64,000 nucleotides of DNA from Rhizobium indicum (GCF_005862305.2 NZ_CP054022.1:744001-808000); one strand, 5' to 3'; numbered from the stretch's first letter, positions 1 through 8,951 are shown. Program-made: numbers and translations. Notes: generated by a model from the letters alone, not told the origin.

Positions 1-3000
1 GATCACGCCAGATCGTTGATGCCACGTCAGCCAGCACTGTTCGCTGCTGGCGATAGAGGGGGCCGGCGCGAGCACGAGATCTCGCCTCCTCGTCGATCGG
101 AGTCCTGAACTCGGTGACTGCGGCAAGCATGGGAACACTCTCTGTCTCGGGATCAGCACTGGCGCCGGCAACAATCTTCGAACGATCCCGCCGCTCGGCG
201 AGATGCTGCTCGTCGGCGAAACGCTTCACGGCCTCGAAGAGCCGGGCCAGCTTCTCGCGTCTAGTGTTCGCGAGGTCTTCCGGCATACGCTCGACCACGT
301 TGCGTTCGGCAACCGCATCGGCCTTCGAGGTAGAGGCGCTCCAGCCGAAGCGGGCGGTGAGCGCCTCGCTGACGGCCTTGATCTCCTGCACGACGGCGCG
401 GTCTTCGGCGGCAAGCGCAAAGGCCGTCTTGTAGGCGTCGTCACCACCCTGCCTGCGCACCGCCTCGATCTCCATGAGACGCACCATCGCCGTCTTCGAG
501 AGGCCCGGGATCGACAATGACATATGGGCGCGACGCTGTTGCTCACTGAGATCGAAGCGTTCGGCATTCCGGCGGAACTCCGTCGCATGGGCGCGGGCGA
601 GCGGCAACAGGTCCGTCAAGGCGGTGATCGCGGCATTTCGCTCGTCGCGTGCCACACGACCGTCGACGATCAGATCGGAACCACGCAGGCGACCGAGCCG
701 ATCCGGTGCTGCGGCAAGATCGTCGGCAAGCCTGCGAGGTTCGATGCTTGCATTCGATGCCAGGGCGTTCAGGGCGACAAGTGCTGCATCCGAGTCACGA
801 TAGATCTTCTCAAGCAGCGGCCGCAGGATGGCTTCCCGTTCCTTCCACGCCGGCGACGCAAGCTGTGCCAGGCGCGCGTCTTCCTCCACGGTCTTGGTGA
901 AGACCGTGGTGGTCGCGAGCAGATACCTGGTGTGGTCAGCATCTGCATCCGAGACAGTTTGCGTTTCAATTCGCTCCTCATTGTACGAGACACGCCGCTC
1001 CCGCTCGATCGCGACGCCGAGCGCCACGCTGGCCCGCTCCCAGAGCTCAGCCACCTGCTCCCTCTTTTCCGCGATCCACGCCCACCGCCGGGAAACCTCC
1101 TCTTCCATGCCGGCCGCAGCTTGAGAAAGAGTGTCGAGCCCGCGGCGCCGCGCGAAATCTTGCGCATGAGCCCGGTAGCCGGCCTCGCTCTCGAAATCGA
1201 GTGTTGTCGTCTTGGCGCCGGAGCGCGACAGGCGCAGGACGAGTTGCTTGAACAGTTCTGGCCGATGGCTTTCCTGCTCGATGCGCTCCAGGCGGGCTTC
1301 GGCGGTTTCGATGCGTTTCGCGGTCCAGACATTGCGGTCGACTTCTCTTTCCTCGAACCGCTTCTGCCCGGTTTTCTCATCAACGATCGGAACCTGAACC
1401 TTGACCCGCTCCACGCCATCCTTGCGCAGGGTGACGGTGTCGCCTTCGGAGACACCACCGTCTTCGAGCGCCTTCGGCAAGCTCACACCCCAGAGACGAT
1501 GGACGCTTCCGTCCTCGGTCTTCACGTCGGCATAAGGACTGTCGTCGGCATCCTCATCATTCGGCCGGAATTTGGCTTGTCCGGTTTCCACGAGCTCACC
1601 GGTGACGCCGCTAGCATGATCGACACGCGGCTTTCGTCCCCATTCCGGCCTCGCTTCAAAGTCTTCCTTCGCGGCATAGAGGTCAGCGCGGTCGCGATGT
1701 CGGGTCATCGACACATAGGTCAGGTGCTGGTCCATCATGCCGGTGGCGAGTACGAAGGTTCGCTCGACGGTGGTACCTTGTGATTTGTGGATGGTCGCGG
1801 CGTAGCCATGATCGACATTGCGATAGCTGTCCTCACTGATGACGACGTCACGGCCATTGTCGAGACGGACCGAAAGCAGTGTGTCGCCGCGTTTGTCGCC
1901 GGTGGAAACGACCGTGCCGAGCATGCCGTTCTTCACATATTGCGGGCCGAGACGGGGAGCACGGGGCTCGATGAAGCGGGCATTCTCCAGGAAGATGATG
2001 CGGTCGCCGGCGGCAAATTCCCGCCCACCACGTTCGGTCTGGAATGAACGGTTCTCACCCAGCGCGCCCTCTTCCGATATCACCGATCGCAGCGCTTCGT
2101 TCAGACGCTTCACGTCTTGATTGGTGTGAGCGAGTACAAGAAGCTCGTCGCAGCGAAGCCGGCCGTCATTGCCTTTGAGGACCGACGTCTCGATTGCCGG
2201 TTTGCGCGCTTCGCTCCAATCGGCGACGATCCGGTCGATCGTTTCCGCTCGTGTGCCAGCCTCGATGAGATGGCCCCGCTGCGCATAGGCGTCGAGACCC
2301 TTCTCGATCTCGCCACGAGCAAAGAGCCGCGACGCCTCTCGCGCCCACGGCTCCCGCTGGCGGCGCACACCGGCAAGTTCGGCAAAACCGATCCGCTCAG
2401 TGATTGCCCGGAACGCCGCCCCCGCCTGGATCGGCTGCAGTTGCATCGCATCGCCGACCAGCACGACTTTCGCCCCTGCCTGTTCCACGAGCTTCAGCAC
2501 GCGGGCCATCTGCTGCGACGACACCATGCCGGCCTCGTCGACAACCACCACATCGCCGCGGTGAAGCGTCTCCTGTCCATTGGCCCAGATGAGTTCCCAG
2601 GAGGCGAGTGTTCGCGACCTGATGCCGGAGCTGTCTTCCAGTCCTTCCGCCGCCTTCCCCGCGAGCGCCGCGCCCATCACCCGGCGGCCACCGCTCTCCC
2701 AAGCGACACGTGCCGCGGCAAGCAGTGTCGACTTGCCGGCGCCAGCAAGGCCGACCACGGCTGCAATGCCATTGTCACCGGTGACATGACGGACCGCGTC
2801 CACCTGCTCCGGATCGAGCCGAAAGGATTTTTCCGGATCAGCTGTTTCGACATTTTCGATCGCAGCGGCGAGGCTCTCGGCCGAAACTGCAAAACCGCGA
2901 CGTTCCGATAAAACCTGCGCCGACCGCGCCATGTCATATTCGATGCGGAGAATGTCGCGTGTGGTGAAGACGGCGGGTTCCCCTGCCTTGCCCGTTTCGG

Positions 3001-3979
3001 CATCGACCTGTTGCGGCTTCAGCATGATGAGATCGTCCGACGCCATCAGCCGCGCGCGGATATTGGCAAAGTCTAAGGGGTCGTCGACGTAGCGATGCAA
3101 CGCCTTAGCGATATCGCACTCATTGAAGGTCGAACGTTCATTGCTCAATTGCTTCAGCAGGAGCTCCGGCTCGGCGAGCAGCCGGTCTGCCATTTCCTGC
3201 CGCCGGGCGAGATCCGCCGGCGCGAAGTAGAGCTCCCTGCCCTTCCTGGCCAATGCTGCCTTTTCCGGCCCAAGATGTTTTTGCGCGATCCCGTCCAGCC
3301 CCTGCTCTGCATAGGAGCGGCCATCGAGGCGGATCTCATGGCCGGCAAGCGCCAGGTGCCGGTTGGCCGTCTCCGCCCAGGCGATCTTCCACGCTTTCAT
3401 GGTTTCCTTGTCGCCGGCCCAGAGCTTATAGACGATCTTGCCCTTTGACCGGTCCGGTGTGACGACGCGCAGCGGTTCGCCGTCCTCGCCCACTACCGCC
3501 ACCTTCTTTGGGCCGAAGCCTTCCTCGGTCAACGGACGGAGCGTCATCATCAGATGGATATGCGGATTGCCGTCTTTGTCGTGATAGGCCCAATCCGCGA
3601 CCATGCCCTTCGAGGTGAGATTGTCCCGGACGAATTCGCGCACCAGGCCAATATTCTCGGCTCGCGTCAGTTCTTCCGGCAGCGCAATGATCAGTTCTCG
3701 CGCCAGCTGCGCGTCCGCCCGTTTCTCGAAAGCATCGACCGCGTTCCACAGCGCCTCGCTCGCCGCTGCAACGCTGCGACCGTCGATCGCCGCGCGCAGC
3801 CAATCCGGCGTCTGGTCCGGGAGCGCGAGCTCTTCATGCACCAATTCGGACGCCCCGCCCCGATAGCTGAACGACGTGCCGGCCTGCTCGTCCATCATCC
3901 GGGCGCGATGGCGATAGGCCGCGGCCGAGACGATGCTGCGCCCCGCCCCTCTGCTGATCACCTGCGCTCTGACGAACAT
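1..3979 (-). CDS. traA: TraA conjugal transfer relaxase-helicase (3' end beyond window)
   Basis: The minus strand is open from an ATG at 3979 to the left edge, about 1326 residues, with no stop. The N-terminus is a MobA/MobL relaxase: it starts MFVRAQVISRGAGRSIVSA, and the metal-binding histidine motif HDKDGNPHIHL lies near residue 140. A RecD/TraI-type helicase follows, with Walker A GLAGAGKST near residue 410 and Walker B VVVVDEAGMVSS near 483, then a long charged C-terminal part. In this family the relaxase nicks oriT, stays bound to the 5' end and unwinds the transferred strand. The gene starts 33 bases from oriT and diverges from traCDG, the normal Ti-plasmid order. Rhizobial TraA proteins reach about 1100 to 1550 residues, so this is the long form. 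Missing end: only the C-terminus. Confidence 0.95.
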   Translation of the reverse strand, partial: MFVRAQVISRGAGRSIVSAAAYRHRARMMDEQAGTSFSYRGGASELVHEELALPDQTPDWLRAAIDGRSVAAASEALWNAVDAFEKRADAQLARELIIALPEELTRAENIGLVREFVRDNLTSKGMVADWAYHDKDGNPHIHLMMTLRPLTEEGFGPKKVAVVGEDGEPLRVVTPDRSKGKIVYKLWAGDKETMKAWKIAWAETANRHLALAGHEIRLDGRSYAEQGLDGIAQKHLGPEKAALARKGRELYFAPADLARRQEMADRLLAEPELLLKQLSNERSTFNECDIAKALHRYVDDPLDFANIRARLMASDDLIMLKPQQVDAETGKAGEPAVFTTRDILRIEYDMARSAQVLSERRGFAVSAESLAAAIENVETADPEKSFRLDPEQVDAVRHVTGDNGIAAVVGLAGAGKSTLLAAARVAWESGGRRVMGAALAGKAAEGLEDSSGIRSRTLASWELIWANGQETLHRGDVVVVDEAGMVSSQQMARVLKLVEQAGAKVVLVGDAMQLQPIQAGAAFRAITERIGFAELAGVRRQREPWAREASRLFARGEIEKGLDAYAQRGHLIEAGTRAETIDRIVADWSEARKPAIETSVLKGNDGRLRCDELLVLAHTNQDVKRLNEALRSVISEEGALGENRSFQTERGGREFAAGDRIIFLENARFIEPRAPRLGPQYVKNGMLGTVVSTGDKRGDTLLSVRLDNGRDVVISEDSYRNVDHGYAATIHKSQGTTVERTFVLATGMMDQHLTYVSMTRHRDRADLYAAKEDFEARPEWGRKPRVDHASGVTGELVETGQAKFRPNDEDADDSPYADVKTEDGSVHRLWGVSLPKALEDGGVSEGDTVTLRKDGVERVKVQVPIVDEKTGQKRFEEREVDRNVWTAKRIETAEARLERIEQESHRPELFKQLVLRLSRSGAKTTTLDFESEAGYRAHAQDFARRRGLDTLSQAAAGMEEEVSRRWAWIAEKREQVAELWERASVALGVAIERERRVSYNEERIETQTVSDADADHTRYLLATTTVFTKTVEEDARLAQLASPAWKEREAILRPLLEKIYRDSDAALVALNALASNASIEPRRLADDLAAAPDRLGRLRGSDLIVDGRVARDERNAAITALTDLLPLARAHATEFRRNAERFDLSEQQRRAHMSLSIPGLSKTAMVRLMEIEAVRRQGGDDAYKTAFALAAEDRAVVQEIKAVSEALTARFGWSASTSKADAVAERNVVERMPEDLANTRREKLARLFEAVKRFADEQHLAERRDRSKIVAGASADPETESVPMLAAVTEFRTPIDEEARSRARAGPLYRQQRTVLADVASTIWRD

Positions 3980-4011
3980 GATCGCCACTGACGTCTCCAC
4001 ATCATCCGGGC

Positions 4012-4041
4012 ACGTCGCGACAGCGACGTATATTGCGCCCT
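4012..4041. other. oriT: oriT core (nic region) of the Ti/rhizobial plasmid type
   Basis: An inverted repeat with 7-base arms (ACGTCGC, 4012-4018; GCGACGT, 4023-4029) is followed directly by ATATTGCGCCCT (4030-4041). It lies between divergent traA and traC, where oriT of Ti and related rhizobial plasmids lies. The GCGCCCT tail resembles the nic core of that family and of RSF1010-type plasmids. The exact nick position is not assigned here. Confidence 0.85.
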
Positions 4042-4050
4042 CAAACCAAT

Positions 4051-4065
4051 CGGACCGGAGGTCCG
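4051..4065. repeat. Short inverted repeat beside oriT
   Basis: CGGACC-GGA-GGTCCG is a perfect 6-base inverted repeat ten bases past the nic core. It may bind an accessory transfer protein (TraC or TraD type) or be part of the oriT structure. Function is inferred from position only. Confidence 0.5.
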
Positions 4066-4141
4066 ATACCGCTTTTCCGGAAAACTGCCATGGGCCGAAA
4101 TTCCGTCTGCGATGTTTTGAGGCTGGTACAAAATAGCCTAT

Positions 4142-4169
4142 TTAACTATTGTATTCTAGTTAGTATAAT
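4142..4169 (+). promoter_or_regulatory. Candidate sigma70-type promoter of traCDG
   Basis: TTAACT (4142-4147) and a perfect TATAAT (4164-4169) are separated by 16 bases in an AT-rich stretch about 40 bases upstream of the traC start. The -35 is a partial match. No obvious TraR box was recognised. Confidence 0.45.
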
Positions 4170-4209
4170 CGACCTATAGAGGCTATCTTCGGGAAGGGGA
4201 TTTTTACCA

Positions 4210-4497
4210 ATGACCATAAAGTCATCGATTTCAGATCTCGATGCGCAGATGGAAAAGCTGCGAGAACGTCGACGAATTCTGATAGTTAAATCGGCCGAGC
4301 GATTTGCTCGCGCGGCGACAAAGTCTGGCCTGGCGGAAATGGAGATCGCTGACGAGGAGGTCGACCGGATCTTCGAAGAAATCGCCGCGCGATTTCGCAA
4401 GGAGGAGAAGAAAGGGGCTGGTGGCCCGCTTCCTCAAACGCGTCGACCAGCACCTGGTGGCGCTGGACCGGCGTCGGAGGTTTCACATGACGGCTGA
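4210..4497 (+). CDS. traC: Conjugal transfer protein TraC
   Basis: A 95-residue protein, the usual TraC size, with a charged N-terminal helix (DAQMEKLRERRRILIVKSAE), a likely helical middle, and a Gly/Pro-rich tail. It is the first gene of traC-traD-traG. TraC is an accessory transfer protein of the Ti-plasmid DNA-processing set, probably acting at oriT with TraA; its biochemical role is not well defined. The start is the ATG at 4210 behind GAAGGGGA. Its end overlaps traD by 11 bases, so the two are probably translationally coupled. Confidence 0.85.
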   Translation: MTIKSSISDLDAQMEKLRERRRILIVKSAERFARAATKSGLAEMEIADEEVDRIFEEIAARFRKEEKKGAGGPLPQTRRPAPGGAGPASEVSHDG

Positions 4498-4726
4498 GCG
4501 GAAGCAAGAAGCACGCGAGAAATTCCTGCTCGGCGGCATCGTCGTCAAAGCCGGCCTGTCGACGACCGACCGGGCGTTTCTGCTCGGCGGCCTCATCGAG
4601 CTGGCGAGGGTGATCCCTGGGTCCGCCGAATATCGGCGATTGCGCGATATTGGCGAAGAGGTATTCAAGGTCGCTACGCGCACACCTTCTTCGCCGCGCA
4701 TCGGGGAGGACGCCGGATGGCGCTGA
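4487..4726 (+). CDS. traD: Conjugal transfer protein TraD (Ti-type, small)
   Basis: A 79-residue protein beginning MTAERKQEAREKFLLGG, with the family core KAGLSTTDRAFLLGGL. This is the small rhizobial TraD, not the large F-plasmid coupling ATPase of the same name. Its start lies inside the end of traC and its stop lies inside the start of traG, consistent with translational coupling across the operon. A longer upstream reading of the same frame exists, but it only shadows traC. It probably assists TraA and TraG at oriT; the molecular role is uncertain. Confidence 0.82.
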   Translation: MTAERKQEAREKFLLGGIVVKAGLSTTDRAFLLGGLIELARVIPGSAEYRRLRDIGEEVFKVATRTPSSPRIGEDAGWR

Positions 4727-6630
4727 AGGGTCGATTGCATCCGAGCCTGCTGCTGGTCCTCGTGCCGATCGCCGTGACAGCGATCACCGTCTATATCACC
4801 GGCTGGCGATGGACGGCACTGGCCCACGGCCTATCCGGCAGGACCGAATATTGGTTCCTGCGAACGGCACCCGTGCCGGCGCTCCTGTTCGGGCCGCTCG
4901 CAGGACTTCTGACCGTTTGGGCGTTGCCGCTGCATCGCCGGCGGCCGATCGCCGTGTCCAGCCTCCTGTGCTTTCTCTTCATCGCCGGATTTTGCGCCTT
5001 GCGCGAATATGGCCGCCTCGTCCCATCGGTGGAACGCGGCGTCGTCACATGGGACGAGGTGCTCTCCTATCTGGATTTCGTTGCCGTCATCGGCGCCCTG
5101 GCGGGTTTCATGGCTGTGGCGGTCGCCGCCCGGATCTCCGTCGTCTTGCCCGAGGCGGTCAAACGGGCAAAAGGCGGAACCTTCGGCGATGCCGATTGGC
5201 TTTCGATGTCGGCGGCGGCAAAGCTCTTTCCTCCTGAAGGCGAGATCGTCGTCGGCGAGCGCTACCGCGTCGACAGGGAAATCGTCCACCGATTGCCCTT
5301 CGATCCGAAGGATTGCGGTACATGGGGACAGGGCGGCAAGGCGCCGCTGCTCACCTACAGCCAAGACTTCGATTCCACCCACATGCTCTTCTTTGCCGGA
5401 TCGGGTGGGTATAAGACGACTAGCAATGTCCTGCCGACCGCGCTGCGCTACACCGGCCCCCTGATCTGCCTCGATCCTTCCACCGAGGTCGCGCCGATGG
5501 TAGTCGAACATCGCACCCGCGTTCTCGGGCGGGAGGTAATGGTGCTTGATCCGACGAACCCGATCATGGGCTTCAACGTGCTGGACGGCATCGAGGCGTC
5601 GAAGCAAAAGGAGGAAGATATCGTCGGCATCGCGCACATGCTGTTGTCGGAAAGCCTGCGTTTCGAATCCGCAACAGGCTCCTACTTTCAAAACCAGGCG
5701 CACAATTTTCTGACCGGCCTGCTTGCCCACGTCATGCTGTCGCCGGAATATGCAGGTCGACGCAATCTGCGCAGTCTGAGGCAGATCGTGTCAGAGCCCG
5801 AGCCGTCGGTACTCGCCATGCTACGCGACGTTCACGAACACTCCGCTTCGACCTTCATTCGCGAAACGCTCGGCGTCTTCACCAACATGACCGAGCAGAC
5901 GTTCAGCGGTGTCTATTCGACCGCGTCGAAGGATACGCAGTGGCTGTCGCTCGATAGTTATGCCGCCCTGGTCTGCGGCAATGCCTTCAAGTCGAGCGAT
6001 ATCGCCCAGGGTGGGAAGGACGTGTTCCTTAATATCCCGGCGTCAATCCTGCGCTCTTATCCCGGCATCGGGCGTGTTATCATCGGTTCTCTGATCAACG
6101 CGATGGTCCAGGCCGATGGCGGCTTCAGCCGCCGGGCGCTCTTCATCCTCGATGAGGTCGATCTGCTCGGCTATATGCGCGTGCTGGAAGAAGCTCGCGA
6201 TCGCGGCCGCAAGTACGGCATCAGCATGATGTTGCTCTACCAATCGGTCGGACAGCTGGAACGGCACTTCGGGAAGGATGGCGCGACGTCATGGATTGAT
6301 GGCTGCGCTTTCGCCTCCTATGCGGCGATCAAGGCGCTCGATACGGCGCGCAATGTTTCCGCCCAATGTGGGGAAATGACCGTCGAGGTTCAGGGGCATT
6401 CGCGTAACGTCGGCTGGGACACGAAAAGCGGCGGCACGCGCAAATCCGAGAGCGTCAATTTCCAGCGCCGGCCGCTGATCATGCCACACGAAATCACCCA
6501 GTCGATGCGCAAGGACGAGCAGATCATCATCGTCCAGGGCCACAGTCCGATCCGCTGCGGCCGGGCGATCTATTTCCGCCGCAAGGAGATGGATGCGCAG
6601 GCAAAGGCCAATCGCTTTGTGCGGAGTTGA
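4717..6630 (+). CDS. traG: TraG type IV coupling protein (VirD4/TraG family)
   Basis: A 637-residue inner-membrane ATPase that links the relaxase-DNA complex to the mating channel. The N-terminal 160 residues carry several hydrophobic segments (from LLLVLVPIAVTAI onward). The motor domain has a Walker A variant, FFAGSGGYKTTSN, near residue 226 and Walker B ALFILDEVDLL near 472. Length and motifs fit Ti-plasmid TraG. The start ATG at 4717 has GGGGAGGA just upstream and overlaps the traD stop by 10 bases. No trb channel genes are in the window, so transfer needs a channel encoded elsewhere. Confidence 0.95.
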   Translation: MALKGRLHPSLLLVLVPIAVTAITVYITGWRWTALAHGLSGRTEYWFLRTAPVPALLFGPLAGLLTVWALPLHRRRPIAVSSLLCFLFIAGFCALREYGRLVPSVERGVVTWDEVLSYLDFVAVIGALAGFMAVAVAARISVVLPEAVKRAKGGTFGDADWLSMSAAAKLFPPEGEIVVGERYRVDREIVHRLPFDPKDCGTWGQGGKAPLLTYSQDFDSTHMLFFAGSGGYKTTSNVLPTALRYTGPLICLDPSTEVAPMVVEHRTRVLGREVMVLDPTNPIMGFNVLDGIEASKQKEEDIVGIAHMLLSESLRFESATGSYFQNQAHNFLTGLLAHVMLSPEYAGRRNLRSLRQIVSEPEPSVLAMLRDVHEHSASTFIRETLGVFTNMTEQTFSGVYSTASKDTQWLSLDSYAALVCGNAFKSSDIAQGGKDVFLNIPASILRSYPGIGRVIIGSLINAMVQADGGFSRRALFILDEVDLLGYMRVLEEARDRGRKYGISMMLLYQSVGQLERHFGKDGATSWIDGCAFASYAAIKALDTARNVSAQCGEMTVEVQGHSRNVGWDTKSGGTRKSESVNFQRRPLIMPHEITQSMRKDEQIIIVQGHSPIRCGRAIYFRRKEMDAQAKANRFVRS

Positions 6631-6742
6631 CGATCCCACCCATTCCGCAGCGCCGGAGTTGCCTTGGGCCGTCTTCTACAAGCGCCTTTGCACGCGCTTC
6701 GCACAGCAGGCGCCGAAGGATTTCTGAGAAACCGAGACGGGC

Positions 6743-7047
6743 ATGGCCGCTGAACACGACGAATACATCTACGACAAAGTGACAGGCAAATGGCGACCGG
6801 CTTGGCGGTGGCAGCATCCGCCACTGGCGGTGAGACGGTCGTTCGAGACGCCAGCGGCAATGTTCTTGCCGATGGTGACGAGGTCCCGTCATCAACGATT
6901 TGAAGGTCAAGAGAGCCGGCCAAGCGCTGAAACGGGCCCCCCGTCATGAAGTCGATCCGCCTCACCGATAATCCCCAGGAGATCGATTGTCGCCATCATG
7001 GAATCAAGGGCCTCGTTGTGCGCACCGGGTTTGTACGCAAACGCTAA
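6743..7047 (+). pseudogene. PhnA/YjdM C-terminal-domain protein, frameshifted
   Basis: A start with MAAEHDEYIYDKVTGKWRPA is followed, across several frame changes, by pieces of the PhnA/YjdM C-terminal domain: TVVRDASGNVLADGDEV (about 6830-6884), VINDLKVK, then SIRLTDNPQEIDCRHHGIKG and a TGFVRKR end with TAA at 7045-7047. At least three single-base changes are needed to join them, two of them in C runs. The domain order matches E. coli PhnA without its zinc ribbon. As read, no intact protein is made; either the gene is decaying or these are homopolymer sequencing errors. It converges with the toxin pseudogene and overlaps its end by 3 to 4 bases. Confidence 0.75.
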
Positions 7048-7476
7048 TTCGAGCTCTCAGCCTGCTCAGCGGAATCGATGACCTCCGTGGCCGACTTGCG
7101 GCGACTGATGAATTCGCGCAGCAGCGGCAGGAAAAGGCTTTGCTGAAGCGACCGGTTGGCGGCTCAGGCTCAAGATAGAATGAATTTCCTACGATGTCGG
7201 TATTGAACTCATCGAAGATGATCCAAAGCCTGCGATCGGCATCGAGGCGGCACGGCGCTTTTCGATCACCGGCACTTCCACGGCAAACCGCGACGCCTCC
7301 GGCTGCTTGGTGGTGACGGGAAAGAAGAGAACCAAATCACCATCGGGCCGCGGTATTCTCACGCCGACGGCGACGGGCCGCTCTTTGCGTCCTTCCGTCT
7401 CTCCACGCACAGCCTCTCTCGCCCATAGATAGGGATAGCGTATAACGCTTGCGGTCTGGATCAGCTCGTGGTTCAT
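7044..7476 (-). pseudogene. Toxin partner of a Phd-type antitoxin, frameshifted
   Basis: The frame from the ATG at 7476 reads MNHELIQTASVIRYPYLWAR and then ITTKQPEASRFAVEVP-like core residues (the sequence shows VTTKQPEASRFAVEVP). It is the second gene behind a Phd-type antitoxin, overlapping it by 4 bases. The native frame ends early at 7189. Restoring one base near 7250 gives LDADRRLWIIFDEFNTD, and restoring one T near 7120 gives FFLPLLREFISRR, ending at 7044-7046. It therefore appears to be a full gene of about 144 residues carrying two one-base deletions. The toxin role is inferred from the pairing only. Confidence 0.65.
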
Positions 7477-7742
7477 GTGCGGCCTGCTTCGTCGTCGCCG
7501 GCGTAGGCCTCGACGGCGTTTTCGAACTCGGCAACCAGTTCATCGGGCATCGTCTCGATGGTCCCGGCAGTCCGCCGATCCGACTGCTTCATCAGCCGTT
7601 GGTAGTCTTCGATATTGAGGAGGACCAGTCGGGGTTTATTCCGCTGGGTGATGGTCACTGGATGGCGCAGGGCTTCGGCGATGATGTCGCCAGACTTGCG
7701 GGAGAGATCGCTGGTTGAATAGGAACCGCTTGACTTAGACAA
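7473..7742 (-). CDS. Phd/YefM-type antitoxin
   Basis: An 89-residue protein with the Phd/YefM N-terminal DNA-binding fold: STSDLSRKSGDIIAEALRHP, then VTITQRNKPRLVLLNIEDYQRLM, followed by an acidic C-terminus expected to bind the toxin. The likely start is TTG at 7742, because AAGGA lies 8 bases upstream and homologous N-termini begin at LSKSSGSYS; a longer upstream reading has no support. It overlaps the toxin reading frame by 4 bases. A palindrome just upstream is probably its operator. With the toxin broken, the antitoxin may be an orphan. Confidence 0.8.
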   Translation of the reverse strand: MSKSSGSYSTSDLSRKSGDIIAEALRHPVTITQRNKPRLVLLNIEDYQRLMKQSDRRTAGTIETMPDELVAEFENAVEAYAGDDEAGRT

Positions 7743-7757
7743 ATGGTTTTTCCTTGT

Positions 7758-7783
7758 TGCTGTATTTGTTGCAATATACAGCA
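7758..7783. promoter_or_regulatory. Candidate operator of the Phd-type module
   Basis: TGCTGTAT (7758-7765) and ATACAGCA (7776-7783) form a perfect 8-base inverted repeat with a 10-base spacer, 15 bases upstream of the antitoxin start. Phd-family antitoxins autoregulate by binding such sites. Confidence 0.6.
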
Positions 7784-7954
7784 TTTCCAACAATGCTGTC
7801 AGTTTGCAAGTTCGAGACGGTACGAACTTGCCCGGCAGGGTAGCTTTGGGGTCCCGCCGTTGCCGCTCAGCCTCTGCCGATTGTGGCCATCGCCAGTTAG
7901 AGGCGGCCGTCGGTCCGCCGCCTCTCAGCATCAGAAGCGTCTTTACCGCGAGGA

Positions 7955-8425
7955 TCAAATCGCGCGCACCGCACGAACGGGGATGTCCATCTCCTGCGTG
8001 ATATCCATAATTATCGACGCCAGTGAACCGAATTCCTCGCCGTTCAACCCAACCAATGTCGGAAACTCGATCTCGACCCCACCGTCATCGGCCGTCAAAG
8101 CGTTGATCCAGTTGCCGCCGTTGATGCGGTATTCATGCGTGTCGTCGTCGATCTCCAAATCATCCAGCAGATTGATGGTGAAGCGCCCGAAAATCTCTGT
8201 CTCGCCCTGCAGCTGATATTCGGCGATTTCATCCTCTCCGGCGAGAACGCTTCGTTCCAATGCCATCATCCCCTGGATCCGAGCGATTGCCGCGTCGAGC
8301 CCTTCGAGCAGGCGATCGTGAAGCTCTCGCGAGAAGTCGCTGTCGCAGCCGAAGCGGTGCGCGAGGACAACGAGCCGAAAGCCGGCAAGCTTGGTGTAGA
8401 GCATGAGGTTCTGATCGGTTGTCAT
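7955..8425 (-). CDS. Hypothetical plasmid protein (156 residues)
   Basis: Reads from the ATG at 8425 behind GAAGGAGATCACACT, a strong ribosome site that sets the start; the longer upstream frame is an intergenic artefact. The protein starts MTTDQNLMLYTKLAGFRLVV and is acidic, without membrane segments. A helical N-terminal half (RELHDRLLEGLDAAIARIQGM) precedes a beta-rich part with many Asp and Glu. No enzyme motif was seen. It belongs to the minus-strand plasmid gene group with DUF736 and shares its leader style, including an inverted-repeat element 52 bases upstream. Function unknown. Confidence 0.75.
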   Translation of the reverse strand: MTTDQNLMLYTKLAGFRLVVLAHRFGCDSDFSRELHDRLLEGLDAAIARIQGMMALERSVLAGEDEIAEYQLQGETEIFGRFTINLLDDLEIDDDTHEYRINGGNWINALTADDGGVEIEFPTLVGLNGEEFGSLASIIMDITQEMDIPVRAVRAI

Positions 8426-8476
8426 AGTGTGATCTCCTTCTTGATGACGGAGATCGGCCACTCCGTGGCAAAGAGG

Positions 8477-8564
8477 GGTCAAGGACCGCGGAACGCGGCT
8501 TACAAGCGGGGGAACCGATTTTGTCGCTTGCGGCAAAATTGGGGGAGACCGCGCCGCCCTTGAC
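8477..8564. repeat. Intergenic nested inverted repeat, copy 1
   Basis: Bounded by GGTCAAGG (8477-8484) and CCTTGA (8559-8564), with an inner pair GATTTTGTCG / GGCAAAATTGG. A related element lies at 8952-9061. Copy 1 ends 52 bases before the start codon of the 156-residue gene. It can fold as a nested stem on either strand. Confidence 0.65.
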
Positions 8565-8677
8565 GCCGGATTTGCTGGAGTAAAATTGGACGTCAGAGAG
8601 GGAAGAGACTCGCGACCCCAAAGGGGTCGCGACCGTTTCCGGCGGAGCCGGCGGGAGTGTCGAGGGAAACCCTGACA

Positions 8678-8710
8678 GGCAGCCAGGCCGGTCGATCCGG
8701 CCTGGCTGCC
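8678..8710 (-). terminator. Perfect GC-rich hairpin behind the 52-residue gene
   Basis: Two 14-base arms (8678-8691 and 8697-8710) pair perfectly around TCGAT. It lies 28 bases past the stop of the 8738-8896 gene. There is no T run, so it may be a factor-dependent terminator or an mRNA 3' end rather than a classic intrinsic one. Confidence 0.55.
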
Positions 8711-8737
8711 TCGGTGCACAGTGAGGAAGGAGCCGCC

Positions 8738-8896
8738 TCACGGCAACTCCTCCCCGGCCTGTTTTGCAAGTTCGGCGCGCGCAGCTTCCAGCTCCGCCTC
8801 GATGCGGCGACGCTCCTCGACGGTCGGCGCCTCTCTGGCTTCAAGGCGCAGTTCCTGGATGGTGCGTTCGATGTTGAAGGCGTTTTCGTTCGTCAT
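8738..8896 (-). CDS. Small charged plasmid protein (52 residues)
   Basis: The minus-strand ATG at 8896 has AAGGAG 6 bases upstream and opens a 52-residue frame starting MTNENAFNIERTIQELRLEA. It continues with an Arg/Glu-rich helix likely to form a coiled coil and ends ELP before TGA at 8738. Composition, ribosome site and position between two like-organised genes support a real gene. Function unknown. Confidence 0.65.
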   Translation of the reverse strand: MTNENAFNIERTIQELRLEAREAPTVEERRRIEAELEAARAELAKQAGEELP

Positions 8897-8951
8897 CGTC
8901 ATCTCCTTGTTGACGTGAAAGATGACGCCGGCGGTCGTGAGGATCGGGCCG

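Noticed and set aside
524..1783. Long plus-strand frame of 419 codons
   Set aside because: It lies antisense to traA, whose relaxase and helicase motifs are unmistakable; high GC makes such mirror frames common.
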